Below, piece after piece: positions 1 to 7,495 of a stretch of DNA of 29,216 nt. A program made the position numbers and the translations under genes. The notes beneath the pieces are model-generated. The model did not search any database. It worked only from the letters and a program-made list of their open reading frames with translations, and was not told the origin of the DNA. The first letter of the stretch is position 1. Every line of letters starts with the position of its first letter. This DNA is from Candidatus Methanomethylophilaceae archaeon (GTDB lineage: Archaea; Thermoplasmatota; Thermoplasmata; Methanomassiliicoccales; Methanomethylophilaceae). The DNA lies in the NCBI GenBank assembly GCA_016296195.1, contig JAEDJU010000001.1, positions 1-29,216 of the forward strand. The letters are read 5' to 3'.

Positions 1-252
1 ATGACACATAATTACAAAACAAATATATTCCGTACGAAAAATACACCCATGATATATGCCAAATGCGGGAAATCAGGTTCCAAGGAATGTACAAATACCA
101 AACACAAGACTATGAAAACTACCCATCGCTAATTACACACCGTCGGTAAACTCCCAAATAAACAACCATCAGCCAACCCCTTTAACGATATGCTGTTTCT
201 AAATCATGGTGTTAAGACAATCGTTATAACACCGATTAACATTCCCGCAACC
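1..252. other. AT-rich intergenic stretch upstream of the Mrp gene
   Basis: This stretch is clearly richer in A and T than the genes that follow, and I find no credible coding region or RNA gene in it on either strand. The frame of the following gene is open back to an ATG at 190, but the residues this would add are atypical for the family and lie upstream of a good TATA box. The window edge may cut off a neighbouring gene or promoter to the left. Confidence 0.6.
223..230 (+). promoter_or_regulatory. TATA box for the Mrp gene
   Basis: GTTATAAC lies about 25 nt upstream of the ATG at 253, the distance at which archaeal transcription normally starts. No Shine-Dalgarno sequence precedes 253, so a leaderless message starting at or near this ATG fits best. 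This spacing is the main reason to prefer 253 to the upstream ATG at 190. Confidence 0.5.
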
Positions 253-1068
253 ATGACAAAACCAATGATCAACGAAGGCGACTTCAAGCTCCAGGAAAGT
301 CTTGGAAAGATCAAACATGTAGTCATCGTCCTCAGCGGAAAGGGCGGTGTCGGAAAGTCCACCGTATCATCCAACATAGCCATCACCATGGCCCAGAAGG
401 GTCTCCAGGTCGGACTCATGGATATCGACATCACCGGACCCAACATCCCCAAGATGTTCGGTATCGAGGACGAACAGATCATGGTCAACGACAACAGGAA
501 GCTCATGCCCGTGATCGTCCCCCCGTCCATGAAGGTCATGTCCATGGCATTCCTCCTCCCCAGCAAGGACGCACCCGTCATCTGGAGGGGTCCCGTCAAG
601 ATGAGCGCCATCAGGCAGTTCCTCGAGGACGTGGAATGGGGAGACCTGGATTATCTCGTGATCGACATGCCTCCGGGAACCGGTGACGAGGCAATATCCA
701 TCATGCAGCTGATCCCCAAGGCGGACGGTGTCGTCATCGTCACCACCCCCCAGGACGTATCCCTCCTGGATTCCAGGAAGTCCATCACCTTCGCCGCGGA
801 GTCCCAGATACCCATCATCGGTATCGTGGAGAACATGAGCGGATTCGTCTGCCCCCACTGCGGAGAGGTCACCGACATCTTCAAGTCCGGAGGAGGTCTC
901 GAGACCGCCACCGAGTTTGACATCCAGTTCCTGGGACGTGTTCCCATCGAACCCGCCATCGTCCTCTCCGGCGACAGCGGTATGCCCGTGGTCATCAGCC
1001 ACCCCGACAGCGCATCCGCGAAGGCGTTCGAAGAGATCACCGACAAGGTCCTCAGGACGGTGGGATGA
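253..1068 (+). CDS. Mrp/NBP35 (ApbC) family Fe-S cluster carrier ATPase
   Basis: This is a P-loop ATPase of the MinD/Mrp class, 271 residues from the start at 253. Visible are the deviant Walker A GKGGVGKST (residues 29-37), the DMPPGTGD segment (138-145) and the CPHC motif (C200, C203) that bridges a labile 4Fe-4S cluster at the dimer interface in ApbC/Nbp35 proteins. Known members assemble or carry Fe-S clusters to apo-enzymes in the cytosol; methanogens need many of these. The next gene begins immediately after the stop, so the two are probably co-transcribed. A start at 265 (the next Met) is also possible; the 190 start adds an N-terminus unlike the family. Confidence 0.92.
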   Translation: MTKPMINEGDFKLQESLGKIKHVVIVLSGKGGVGKSTVSSNIAITMAQKGLQVGLMDIDITGPNIPKMFGIEDEQIMVNDNRKLMPVIVPPSMKVMSMAFLLPSKDAPVIWRGPVKMSAIRQFLEDVEWGDLDYLVIDMPPGTGDEAISIMQLIPKADGVVIVTTPQDVSLLDSRKSITFAAESQIPIIGIVENMSGFVCPHCGEVTDIFKSGGGLETATEFDIQFLGRVPIEPAIVLSGDSGMPVVISHPDSASAKAFEEITDKVLRTVG

Positions 1069-1419
1069 ATGCTGATCGGAGTCCTCTCGGACGGTCCCGA
1101 ACTGGATTCGGAGGTCAGCGAGGACTTCGGTCACGCACCCTATTTCCTGATGGTGGATTCGGAGACCATGGATTATACCGTCGTAGATAACGAATTCACC
1201 GAGGCCGAGGGTGCAGGAATGCTCGTGGCCAAGGCCATAGTCGGATTGGGCGTGGATGCGGTGATCGTGGGCGGTATCGGATCCCACGGTTACGACATAC
1301 TCGCCGGCGCAGGCATAGACGTATCCATGGACGAGGAAGGTTCCGTGGAGAGCTGTGTCACCGACTATGTCAGAAGATACGAGCGCAGAAAGAAATTCGA
1401 GGCTATGGGGAAGGATTAA
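1069..1419 (+). CDS. NifX/NifB-type dinitrogenase iron-molybdenum cofactor domain protein
   Basis: This 116-residue protein has the small alpha/beta fold typical of the NifX/NafY/NifB C-terminal domain. It opens with an IGVLSDGP strand, followed by a DFGHAPYFLMVD segment, a VIVGGIGSHGYDIL core and a basic C-terminal tail. Family members bind Fe-S or Fe-Mo cluster precursors. In archaea without nitrogenase they are often found next to Mrp ATPases, and are presumed cluster chaperones. The ATG follows the Mrp stop codon with no gap, suggesting translational coupling. Its stop codon interlocks with that of convergent queE over 4 bp. No nitrogenase gene is seen here, so a role in nitrogen fixation is not implied. 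Confidence 0.85.
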   Translation: MLIGVLSDGPELDSEVSEDFGHAPYFLMVDSETMDYTVVDNEFTEAEGAGMLVAKAIVGLGVDAVIVGGIGSHGYDILAGAGIDVSMDEEGSVESCVTDYVRRYERRKKFEAMGKD

Positions 1420-2039
1420 ACTCCTCTCTCATTGCCCCAGATGACCTTGTGAAGCTGTAACAGGACCCTTACATCAAGACCGGACGCGACCACCTTCTCC
1501 GCGATCGGCCTTATCTCCAGACCTCCGACCGGGGAGAATATCACCTCGGTATCGGGAGAATACCTTCTCACCACATCCACGGCGAAATCGTAATCGCCCT
1601 CATCCGCCAGAACGAACTTGAGCTGGTCCTTCGGCCTCAACAGTGCCAGATTCTCCCAGCGCATCCTGTCGGTCATCCCCGACGAGGGACATTTTATGTC
1701 CATGCTCACCAGGATGTCGTCATCATCTGGCAGGGATCCGATGTCCACGGAACCGTTGGTCTCTATGGTCACGTGCTTCCCGGCATCCAGAAGTGCGTTC
1801 AAAAGGACATGGAAATCCTTCTGGATCATGGGTTCCCCTCCGGTTATGCACACGTGTCTGCAATCCCCGGTACCGGAAACGATCTCCTCGATGGACATAT
1901 CCTTCCCGCCGTCGAAGGAGTACTTGGTGTCGCACCAGGAACAATCCAGGTTGCATCCGACCGTACGTATGAAGTGTGTGGGTACACCGATCAGCTTTCC
2001 CTCCCCCTGGAGGGAGGTGAACGACTCGCAGATCTGCAT
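1416..2039 (-). CDS. queE: 7-carboxy-7-deazaguanine synthase (radical SAM)
   Basis: QueE converts 6-carboxy-tetrahydropterin to 7-carboxy-7-deazaguanine on the route to preQ0, which archaea put into tRNA as archaeosine. The 207-residue protein starts with the family's ICESFTSLQGEG signature. It carries the radical-SAM cysteines C29, C33 and C36 (CNLDCSWC) and an ITGGEP segment near residues 65-70. Length is normal for the family. It is the last gene of a minus-strand run and begins 6 nt after queC ends. Together with queD and queC it gives the complete pterin-to-preQ0 section of the pathway. Confidence 0.95.
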   Translation of the reverse strand: MQICESFTSLQGEGKLIGVPTHFIRTVGCNLDCSWCDTKYSFDGGKDMSIEEIVSGTGDCRHVCITGGEPMIQKDFHVLLNALLDAGKHVTIETNGSVDIGSLPDDDDILVSMDIKCPSSGMTDRMRWENLALLRPKDQLKFVLADEGDYDFAVDVVRRYSPDTEVIFSPVGGLEIRPIAEKVVASGLDVRVLLQLHKVIWGNERGV

Positions 2040-2045
2040 ATGGGA

Positions 2046-2717
2046 TCACTCGTACTCGATCTCGTCCTTATAGCCGGCCTCTTTGAATCCGGCGAGTCTG
2101 AGCTGGCATGAATCACACCTTCCGCAGGCCTTCTCCCCGCCCTCGTAACAGGACCAGGTCAGGTGCAGAGGCGCCCCCAGCTTCTTACCCAGGCGGACGA
2201 TGTCGGCCTTGCTGCTGTGCAGGATCGGTGTACAGATCCTGATCGGATGACCTTCGACACCCGCTTTAGTTCCCACGGCAATCATCTTCTCGAATGCCTC
2301 GAAGAACTCGGGCCTGCAATCCGGATATCCGGAATAGTCCACGACGTTCGCCCCTATGTATATGCGATCCGCATCCACGGATTCGCACAGTCCCGCCGCA
2401 ACGGACATCATGATGATGTTCCTGGCGGGAACGTACGTCACGGGTATGTCCTGACCCATCTGGGACTCGTCGCGGTTCTCCGGAACGTCGATCTCCGGCC
2501 TGGTGAGTGCGGATCTGAACATACTGAGATCGATGTCGACGATCACATGCTTAACATTGAAGAACTTGGCCACGTTCGCGGCGGAGACGAGTTCCTTCGT
2601 GTGTCTCTGACCGTACCTGAAACTGAGCGCGGTCACATCGCACCCGTCCGCGATGGCCTGTGCCAGCGTGGTGGTGGAATCCAATCCTCCGGAGAGGAGT
2701 ACCACTGCATTCACCAT
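2046..2717 (-). CDS. queC: 7-cyano-7-deazaguanine (preQ0) synthase
   Basis: QueC is an ATP-dependent ligase that turns 7-carboxy-7-deazaguanine plus ammonia into preQ0. The 223-residue protein has the PP-loop SGGLDS at residues 9-14 and the four zinc-binding cysteines near the C-terminus (about C190, C198, C201, C204). The frame is open far upstream, to 3143, but that extension is only the shadow of queD. The start at 2717 is supported by homology, by the GAGGTGAGG ribosome-binding site just before it, and by the one-base overlap (TGATG) with the queD stop. Confidence 0.95.
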   Translation of the reverse strand: MVNAVVLLSGGLDSTTTLAQAIADGCDVTALSFRYGQRHTKELVSAANVAKFFNVKHVIVDIDLSMFRSALTRPEIDVPENRDESQMGQDIPVTYVPARNIIMMSVAAGLCESVDADRIYIGANVVDYSGYPDCRPEFFEAFEKMIAVGTKAGVEGHPIRICTPILHSSKADIVRLGKKLGAPLHLTWSCYEGGEKACGRCDSCQLRLAGFKEAGYKDEIEYE

Positions 2718-3190
2718 CAGAGCCTCACCTCGTACCATGCGGTCTGACCGCGTTCCTCGTCCAATCCGACCGCGACGGATCTGACGTTCGGAGGGAACTC
2801 CACCTCGTTCACGAGTCTGTTGACCATGTGGCGCGTCATCTCCTCCGCGGTGGTGTTGGTCACATCCAGGATGACAACGTCCATCAACGGGAACACGTAC
2901 CTCTTGCCACAGGTCATGGCTTCGACGGAATCGTCGGTGATGGTGATCCTGACATCGGGCGAATCCCCGGGGAGTATGGTCCTGTGATCGAACTCGTCCA
3001 CGAACGCCTTCAGTTTCTTCTTGAGGACCACGAAGTCCATGACCATCCCGTCCTCTCCGATGTCCCCCTCCAACCTCAGACGGAGGATGTAGGAGTGTCC
3101 GTGCAGTCTGGAACATTTCTCGTGTCTGGGTATGAAGTGGCAAGCGGAGAACCTAATCCCAGAGTGTCCTCCATCAATCTCGAGTATCAT
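2717..3190 (-). CDS. queD: 6-carboxy-tetrahydropterin synthase (QueD/PTPS family)
   Basis: This member of the pyruvoyl-tetrahydropterin synthase fold makes 6-carboxytetrahydropterin from dihydroneopterin triphosphate. In its 157 residues are the zinc ligands H18, H30 and H32 (RLHGHSY) and the catalytic-position cysteine C26 just before the HGH motif, as in QueD enzymes. An acidic DEFDHR segment follows mid-protein. Its ATG overlaps the mtxX stop by 4 nt (ATGA), and its own stop overlaps queC by one base, so D, C and E are translated from one message. Adjacency to queC and queE favours QueD over a folate or biopterin role. Confidence 0.93.
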   Translation of the reverse strand: MILEIDGGHSGIRFSACHFIPRHEKCSRLHGHSYILRLRLEGDIGEDGMVMDFVVLKKKLKAFVDEFDHRTILPGDSPDVRITITDDSVEAMTCGKRYVFPLMDVVILDVTNTTAEEMTRHMVNRLVNEVEFPPNVRSVAVGLDEERGQTAWYEVRL

Positions 3191-3948
3191 ACGATCTTCT
3201 CCGTTAGCTTCATGGCAAGGGCGATCGAATCCACATAGTCGGTCTTGGCCCTTGACGTGTCGACGAACACCTTGTCCGTATTTATCACGGGTGCACCCAA
3301 CGCCTTGGCTCCGGCGATGAAATGCAACGCCCTGAATATGATATTGCCCGATATACCATCGGGCGCGATGATGAAGTCCGCCTCCTTCACGGCGTCCTCC
3401 AGCAGGATCTGCGCATCGTACGCGTCGTATCCTTCCGAACGGAGTTTAGGGATCATCGAACGCGCATCCCTGATGGTGCGGTCCACCTGATCGTTCCTTC
3501 CCATATCGTCCTCCCTTCCACCGGACATCACGGCTATCCTGTTGCCTAGACCCAGGGCCTTGAGCAACGGCATGCTCTTCCTGACGATGTCCAGTTTCTG
3601 TTCCTCCGTCCAGCCCTCGTCAATCCCCACCGGGGCCATGCAGAACATCCTGCCCCCGGCCGGTTCCATGATGACGACGCGTTCCAGTTCCTCGAGACCC
3701 AGCGCCTTCTTCAGAAGGGGCAGCACGACAGAGGATGACATGTTCCCCCTGAGAGCCGCATCTATGGTCCCGTCGGCAAGGTCGTTGACCAGAGCCTCCG
3801 GATCGTCGTATACGATGACGTTACCCGGGAACCTGGCGGCATCCCTCTCCACGGATGCCCTGTCCTTACCCGCACCTATGCCCACCCTCACATCGGGCAG
3901 TTCGGCATTGATGATGTCCTCGGAACCTGTCATGACCATACCGAACAT
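3187..3948 (-). CDS. mtxX: MtxX / methanogenesis marker protein 4
   Basis: This 253-residue protein resembles the MtxX family: phosphotransacetylase-like folds found almost only in methanogens and counted among the methanogenesis marker proteins. Recognisable segments are VGIGAGKDR near the N-terminus, AALRGNMSSS, APVGIDEGW, an AVMSGGREDDMG stretch, and IIAPDGISGNIIFRAL toward the end. The biochemical role is unsettled; the Methanosarcina name came from linkage to methyltransferase subunits. It sits between dph2 (39 nt gap) and queD (ATGA overlap). A TTATTAAC box in that gap lies about 25 nt before the in-frame ATG at 3933, so an internal promoter with a slightly shorter protein is possible. 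Confidence 0.85.
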   Translation of the reverse strand: MFGMVMTGSEDIINAELPDVRVGIGAGKDRASVERDAARFPGNVIVYDDPEALVNDLADGTIDAALRGNMSSSVVLPLLKKALGLEELERVVIMEPAGGRMFCMAPVGIDEGWTEEQKLDIVRKSMPLLKALGLGNRIAVMSGGREDDMGRNDQVDRTIRDARSMIPKLRSEGYDAYDAQILLEDAVKEADFIIAPDGISGNIIFRALHFIAGAKALGAPVINTDKVFVDTSRAKTDYVDSIALAMKLTEKIV

Positions 3949-3987
3949 CCTGCCGTTAATAAGGATTGAGGAACCACGTCCTAAACA

Positions 3988-4974
3988 TCATGGTACGATC
4001 TGGTCGAAAACGTAATCGTCCCATTCCCTGAGGCCCAACGCCACCTCCAATTCGGGAGGTGTCAACATGGGGCGGTCGTATCTCACGGCGTCGTCCATGG
4101 CGATCCTCGGGCATGCGGTGCACACGTATGCGTCCACACGGTAATGTATCAGATTCTGAGGCGACAGTTCGTTGAGATAGACCTTGTACGCTATACGTCC
4201 GGCAGCATGGATCTTCTCTATGAGTTCGTCGGCCAACGCGTTGCGGTTCTGTCCCACCTTGCTGCATACTATCACGAGGAAGGACCTGGCCTCCTGTCCT
4301 CCGACGATCGCGGCGAACCTCCTGCGGAGGATGCGGTCGCGGAGGTCATCCACGGATCTGAGTTCACCTGTCACAGGATTGAAGACCTTGATCGGTTTCC
4401 CGACACCGAACGCCGCGGCGAGGGGATGGAAATCCCCTTCTCCGATGTAGAGGAATTCATCCACATCATCCGACACGGCATAAGCGGAAGTACAGTTGCA
4501 TCCAAGGACCTGTCCGGCGTACATGATCCTGTCATCCCCTTTGCCTACGTGTGCCTCCTTGCCCGCTTCGCGGAGGATGTCGCAGGCCTGCGGTATGCAG
4601 GAGAGATACTGTACGGTGGCGAGGATGCCTATCCTGTCCCCGAGCTCCGGGATGACCGCACGGAGCTTGTCACCGATGTCCAACTCCATGACCGCCTCGA
4701 TGTACAGGACATCGGGATCGTCACCCTGCGACGGGATCGGGGAGTGACCGAAATGGACGAGAGCATCGGCTATGTCCTTGTAATGTGTGAAAAGGTCACA
4801 GGCGCCGTAACAGGGGTCGCCTAACATGACGTAATGGGCCTCGGTATCCCGAGATAAGAAATCTATGATCTCAGTTGCCCGGAGCTTGAGACCCTCGGGC
4901 AACTGAAGTGCGACAGAGGCGAAGCCCCTGTCGCGGACCCATGCAGCAATGTAATGAAGTTTGAGATCAAACAT
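3988..4974 (-). CDS. dph2: Diphthamide biosynthesis enzyme Dph2 (noncanonical radical SAM)
   Basis: Dph2 transfers the 3-amino-3-carboxypropyl group of SAM to a histidine of elongation factor 2, the first step of diphthamide. The 328-residue protein has three cysteine-bearing segments, one per domain, placed as in archaeal Dph2: GDPCYGACD (C59), LGCNCTS (C159/C161) and CTACPRIA (C285/C288). Together these hold the 4Fe-4S cluster. The N-terminal QLPEGLK segment is also typical. The start codon at 4974 directly abuts the L10e stop, so it is read from the ribosomal-protein message. Length and domain order look complete. Confidence 0.95.
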   Translation of the reverse strand: MFDLKLHYIAAWVRDRGFASVALQLPEGLKLRATEIIDFLSRDTEAHYVMLGDPCYGACDLFTHYKDIADALVHFGHSPIPSQGDDPDVLYIEAVMELDIGDKLRAVIPELGDRIGILATVQYLSCIPQACDILREAGKEAHVGKGDDRIMYAGQVLGCNCTSAYAVSDDVDEFLYIGEGDFHPLAAAFGVGKPIKVFNPVTGELRSVDDLRDRILRRRFAAIVGGQEARSFLVIVCSKVGQNRNALADELIEKIHAAGRIAYKVYLNELSPQNLIHYRVDAYVCTACPRIAMDDAVRYDRPMLTPPELEVALGLREWDDYVFDQIVP

Positions 4975-5493
4975 TTACATTACGAGCTCTTTTCCCTTCT
5001 CAACATCGATGTAGCAGGGTGTGGGGTACTTCATGGAAGCCTTCCACAGTGCGAGCTTTGCGGTGTTGAAGACCTGGGGGGTGCAAGAGACGGTCATGAT
5101 GACCTGGTTGCACTCGAGCCTTGCTGCGGTACCGACATTCTTTCCGAATGCGCTTCTCATTCCGCTGGAGACACGGTCCGCTCCTGCTCCGGTAGCGAGC
5201 TTGTTCTCCCTGAGAACGATGTGGGGGTAGACCCTGACCTTCATGTGGTAGTTGGCGACTCCTGCCTCCTTGGAGAGGACCCTGTTGGCTGCGATACGGC
5301 CGGCCTCGAGGGAGGTGTGCCTGATCTGAACGCGGTTCTTTACCTTGAGGGAGAGGGTGACGGGGAACTCATCCTTGAGGTTTCCCATGTCGAACTGCTG
5401 AATCCTGCTGTTGGGAACTCCACCCATGAACTTCCTGCGGGTGTATGCCATTCCCTTGACCTGTCTGTACATTACTGCGGGCTTTCTTGCCAT
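4975..5493 (-). CDS. rpl10e: Large-subunit ribosomal protein L10e (uL16)
   Basis: This is the archaeal/eukaryal counterpart of bacterial L16, binding 23S rRNA near the tRNA sites. The 172-residue protein opens [11 protein letters not shown] and contains the family segments [35 protein letters not shown] and [11 protein letters not shown]. The ATG at 5493 is chosen because it gives the conserved N-terminus and is preceded by GGTGG; the frame also has a GTG three codons upstream, inside that ribosome-binding site. It is the first gene of the operon that continues into dph2, mtxX and queDCE. Confidence 0.97.
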   Translation of the reverse strand: MARKPAVMYRQVKGMAYTRRKFMGGVPNSRIQQFDMGNLKDEFPVTLSLKVKNRVQIRHTSLEAGRIAANRVLSKEAGVANYHMKVRVYPHIVLRENKLATGAGADRVSSGMRSAFGKNVGTAARLECNQVIMTVSCTPQVFNTAKLALWKASMKYPTPCYIDVEKGKELVM

Positions 5494-5540
5494 TGATACC
5501 ACCTTTATAGGTAATAGTTGCGAAGTCTGACAATCCGGAA

Positions 5541-5550
5541 TCTATATTAA
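5541..5550 (-). promoter_or_regulatory. TATA box of the L10e operon
   Basis: On the minus strand this reads TTAATATAGA, a good archaeal TATA element about 50 nt before the L10e ATG. Initiation would be near 5518, leaving a leader of about 25 nt that includes the GGTGG ribosome-binding site. Confidence 0.6.
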
Positions 5551-5617
5551 TAGATTGCCATGGATCGACGCTTCATGTATGGGTCGGTTGAATTGTAACG
5601 GACATATAACCATTTCG

Positions 5618-5665
5618 GGCATCCGGACGGTTTTTCCGAATGCCAGGACATCGGCGTCCGGATGC
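5618..5665. repeat. Inverted repeats with two alternative pairings
   Basis: GCATCCGGAC (5619-5628) is perfectly complementary to GTCCGGATGC (5656-5665). The overlapping GGCATCCGG (5618-5626) can instead pair, with one mismatch, with CCGAATGCC (5636-5644). The elements sit roughly midway between the divergent L10e and 5800 promoters. They could bind a regulator or form competing hairpins if transcribed; function is unknown. Confidence 0.6.
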
Positions 5666-5799
5666 GGTGCATGCGACGTACCGGTATCGTATACGACTCT
5701 GGCACATCCCCTGTCATGTCGATGGTATCCTTCCCGATAAAAGATTTCTTTAACCACAACGCATACACCCACTCACGGAAGAGTCCGTAAGGTGCACAG

Positions 5800-6801
5800 A
5801 TGAGGAGTTTCACAGTCAACGTAGTCCCCGGGTCGGAGGGCGGGAGGATCCCCGTCGGATTGGCCGGCCAGATAATGATCGATATCCAGCAGCTGCTCTC
5901 GGACATAGGCGAGTACCTTATCAGAAGGGAGCTGGGTGTGCAGAACCTCCTCCATCCCGAGATCCTGTCCAGGTTCGTGCTCTATATCGACGGGAACGGT
6001 GGCATGAGCATAGGATCGTCCACCGAGCAGAAGTGCATCGGCACGATCACGGACGATACCATAGACCTCATGGAGAGGACACTGGACGCCATGGGATCCG
6101 GCGCCGGCGGATACTGGATGGAGGACAACTACCTGGATCCGTTCTACAGGAACCACATCATCTATGACATCGTCGCCCTCTCCGAACACGTAAACGCATA
6201 TCCGGACTGCATGTTCCAGTACGGTTCCCAGGAGAACATGAAGACCTTCGGTGCGGTGGACATACCCAGGATGGCCGCATTCCTCAAGGACAGGGGCATG
6301 ACCGCACAGGGTGCGGCCCTCGGTATCATCACCGACACCGTATCCAAATCCAAGGGACACATCATCGGTTTCACCTGCGGCAAGGACAGGGTCAGACTGC
6401 AGTTCCGTGACAAGGCATCGGAGAACGCCGCACGTTCCATGGCCGGCAACGCGGTGTACATCGCCGGGAAGCTGATGTACTCCCAGGAGGGCGACCTGAT
6501 GGAGATCAGGGACGCGCACGACCTCACCCCTGCCACCGAGATAAGGTTCCGCAGGCTCATCGCACCCGACGGGGACGTGTCGGTCAAGGTGCCGTTATCC
6601 GCCAGGGTATCCTACGACGGAAGCTCCTGGACCCTCTCGAACGAGGATCTGGGTCTGTCCGTTACCAAGGACAACTGGGACGACACCGTACAGGCATTCC
6701 ACGACTACTTCGTGTTCCTCTGGTCCGAGTACATGATCGGGGAGAAGGAATTGGAGGGCGAGGATGCGGAGATCAGGGAATACCTGCGCACCCTGGCCTG
6801 A
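5800..6801 (+). CDS. Uncharacterised 333-residue protein
   Basis: I do not recognise this protein. It is soluble, with no signal peptide or membrane segment. The N-terminal 60 residues are an alpha/beta segment beginning with a VNVVPGSEGGRIPVGL strand and a helix. The middle has a glycine-rich MGSGAGGYWMEDN loop and an LSEHVNAYPDCMFQYG stretch. The last 65 residues form a separate-looking unit: SARVSYDGSSWTL strands, then a FHDYFVFLWSEYM helix and an acidic helix ending in REYLRTLA. That tail loosely recalls HicB-like small domains, but I would not name it on this basis. It is read divergently from L10e and has AGGTG before the ATG. Base and codon use match the neighbours. Confidence 0.8.
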   Translation: MRSFTVNVVPGSEGGRIPVGLAGQIMIDIQQLLSDIGEYLIRRELGVQNLLHPEILSRFVLYIDGNGGMSIGSSTEQKCIGTITDDTIDLMERTLDAMGSGAGGYWMEDNYLDPFYRNHIIYDIVALSEHVNAYPDCMFQYGSQENMKTFGAVDIPRMAAFLKDRGMTAQGAALGIITDTVSKSKGHIIGFTCGKDRVRLQFRDKASENAARSMAGNAVYIAGKLMYSQEGDLMEIRDAHDLTPATEIRFRRLIAPDGDVSVKVPLSARVSYDGSSWTLSNEDLGLSVTKDNWDDTVQAFHDYFVFLWSEYMIGEKELEGEDAEIREYLRTLA

Positions 6802-6832
6802 ACATAAATAATAATGCGCACACGTGCAAAGA

Positions 6833-6840
6833 CTTAATAA
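6833..6840 (+). promoter_or_regulatory. TATA box for the Rpp21-YhbY-SerRS operon
   Basis: CTTAATAA lies about 40 nt upstream of the Rpp21 ATG, giving a predicted start near 6863 and a short leader. It lies in the 77-nt gap after the preceding gene, so the operon probably has its own promoter. Confidence 0.5.
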
Positions 6841-6878
6841 CACCGCTCGGTTAGACCACACACATCAAGGGAACGCGG

Positions 6879-7202
6879 ATGTCGGGGAAACGTCTGAGGA
6901 ACAGGAAGAAGATCGAGGATATCGCCAACGAGCGTATCGGCATCCTCACCGGACTGTCCGTCCGTGCCCTCATGTCCGGAAGACCGGACAGGGCGGTCAG
7001 ATATGTGGATCTGTCCCTGCGCATCTGCGGGAAGACCAAGGTATCCATGCCCGAGGGTTTCGCGTTCTGCAAGGAATGCAAGATGCCCCTGATCCCCGGA
7101 GTGAACCAGAGGGTCAGGGTCTGCCGCGAGAGGGTCATATCCACATGCGGCAACTGCGGTCACATCAAGCGTATACCGTACATCAGGGAGAAACGCACAT
7201 GA
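6879..7202 (+). CDS. rnp4: Ribonuclease P protein component 4 (Rpp21 homologue)
   Basis: This is a small basic zinc protein of archaeal RNase P, which works with the Rpp29-type subunit on the specificity domain of the RNA during tRNA 5' maturation. The 107 residues comprise an N-terminal helical part and a zinc ribbon with C64, C67, C90 and C93 (CKEC ... CGNC), flanked by arginine-rich strands. The length is typical. It overlaps the next gene by 4 nt (ATGA), so it is co-translated with a CRM-domain RNA-binding protein. The grouping with seryl-tRNA synthetase makes a small tRNA-centred operon. Confidence 0.93.
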   Translation: MSGKRLRNRKKIEDIANERIGILTGLSVRALMSGRPDRAVRYVDLSLRICGKTKVSMPEGFAFCKECKMPLIPGVNQRVRVCRERVISTCGNCGHIKRIPYIREKRT

Positions 7203-7486
7203 CAGAGAAGGAAGCAAGGAAGGAACTCATGCGCAGGGCGCTCGAGATCGGCCCTACCGTCCACGTAGGGAAGGACGGTCTCAAGGACTCCCTGTACGAA
7301 GAGATCAAGGCCCAGCTCAAGAAGAACAGACTCATCAAGGTCAAGGTCCTCACCGACGAGGGAACCTCCGATATCGCGGAAGCCATAGCGGAGGCTACCT
7401 CCGCGGTGGTGGTGGACGTGCGCGGAAGCGTCGTCCTCCTCACAGACAAGAGGACATGGACCTCCTTATCGCAAAAGAAGTTCTGA
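7199..7486 (+). CDS. YhbY/CRM-domain RNA-binding protein
   Basis: This 95-residue protein is essentially one CRM domain. It has an N-terminal helical stretch, then EIGPTVHVGKDGL, where the GKDGL loop corresponds to the family's glycine-rich loop. An LYEEIKAQLKKNRLIKVKV segment follows, then a DIAEAIAEATSAVVVDVRG portion and a final VVLLTDK strand. Known relatives bind pre-ribosomal RNA in bacteria and introns in plants; in archaea the domain often lies next to RNase P protein genes, as here. The ATG at 7199 overlaps the Rpp21 stop, and serS follows after 9 nt. Confidence 0.92.
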   Translation: MTEKEARKELMRRALEIGPTVHVGKDGLKDSLYEEIKAQLKKNRLIKVKVLTDEGTSDIAEAIAEATSAVVVDVRGSVVLLTDKRTWTSLSQKKF

Positions 7487-7495
7487 GGCGCAAAC

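Larger units (their letters stand above)
5494..5799. other. Divergent intergenic region between L10e and the 5800 gene
   Basis: This 306-bp stretch separates two divergent genes and contains no coding region I believe. It holds the L10e TATA box at 5541-5550, a set of inverted repeats at 5618-5665 and, closer to the plus-strand gene, a weaker TATA-like TTTCTTTAAC at about 5748-5757. The latter would place a start near 5780, leaving AGGTG as ribosome-binding site before the ATG at 5800. Confidence 0.55.

Noticed and set aside
2718..3143. N-terminal extension of the queC frame
   Set aside because: It overlaps the whole of queD, its residues are Arg/His-rich shadow sequence, and a ribosome-binding site stands before the ATG at 2717.
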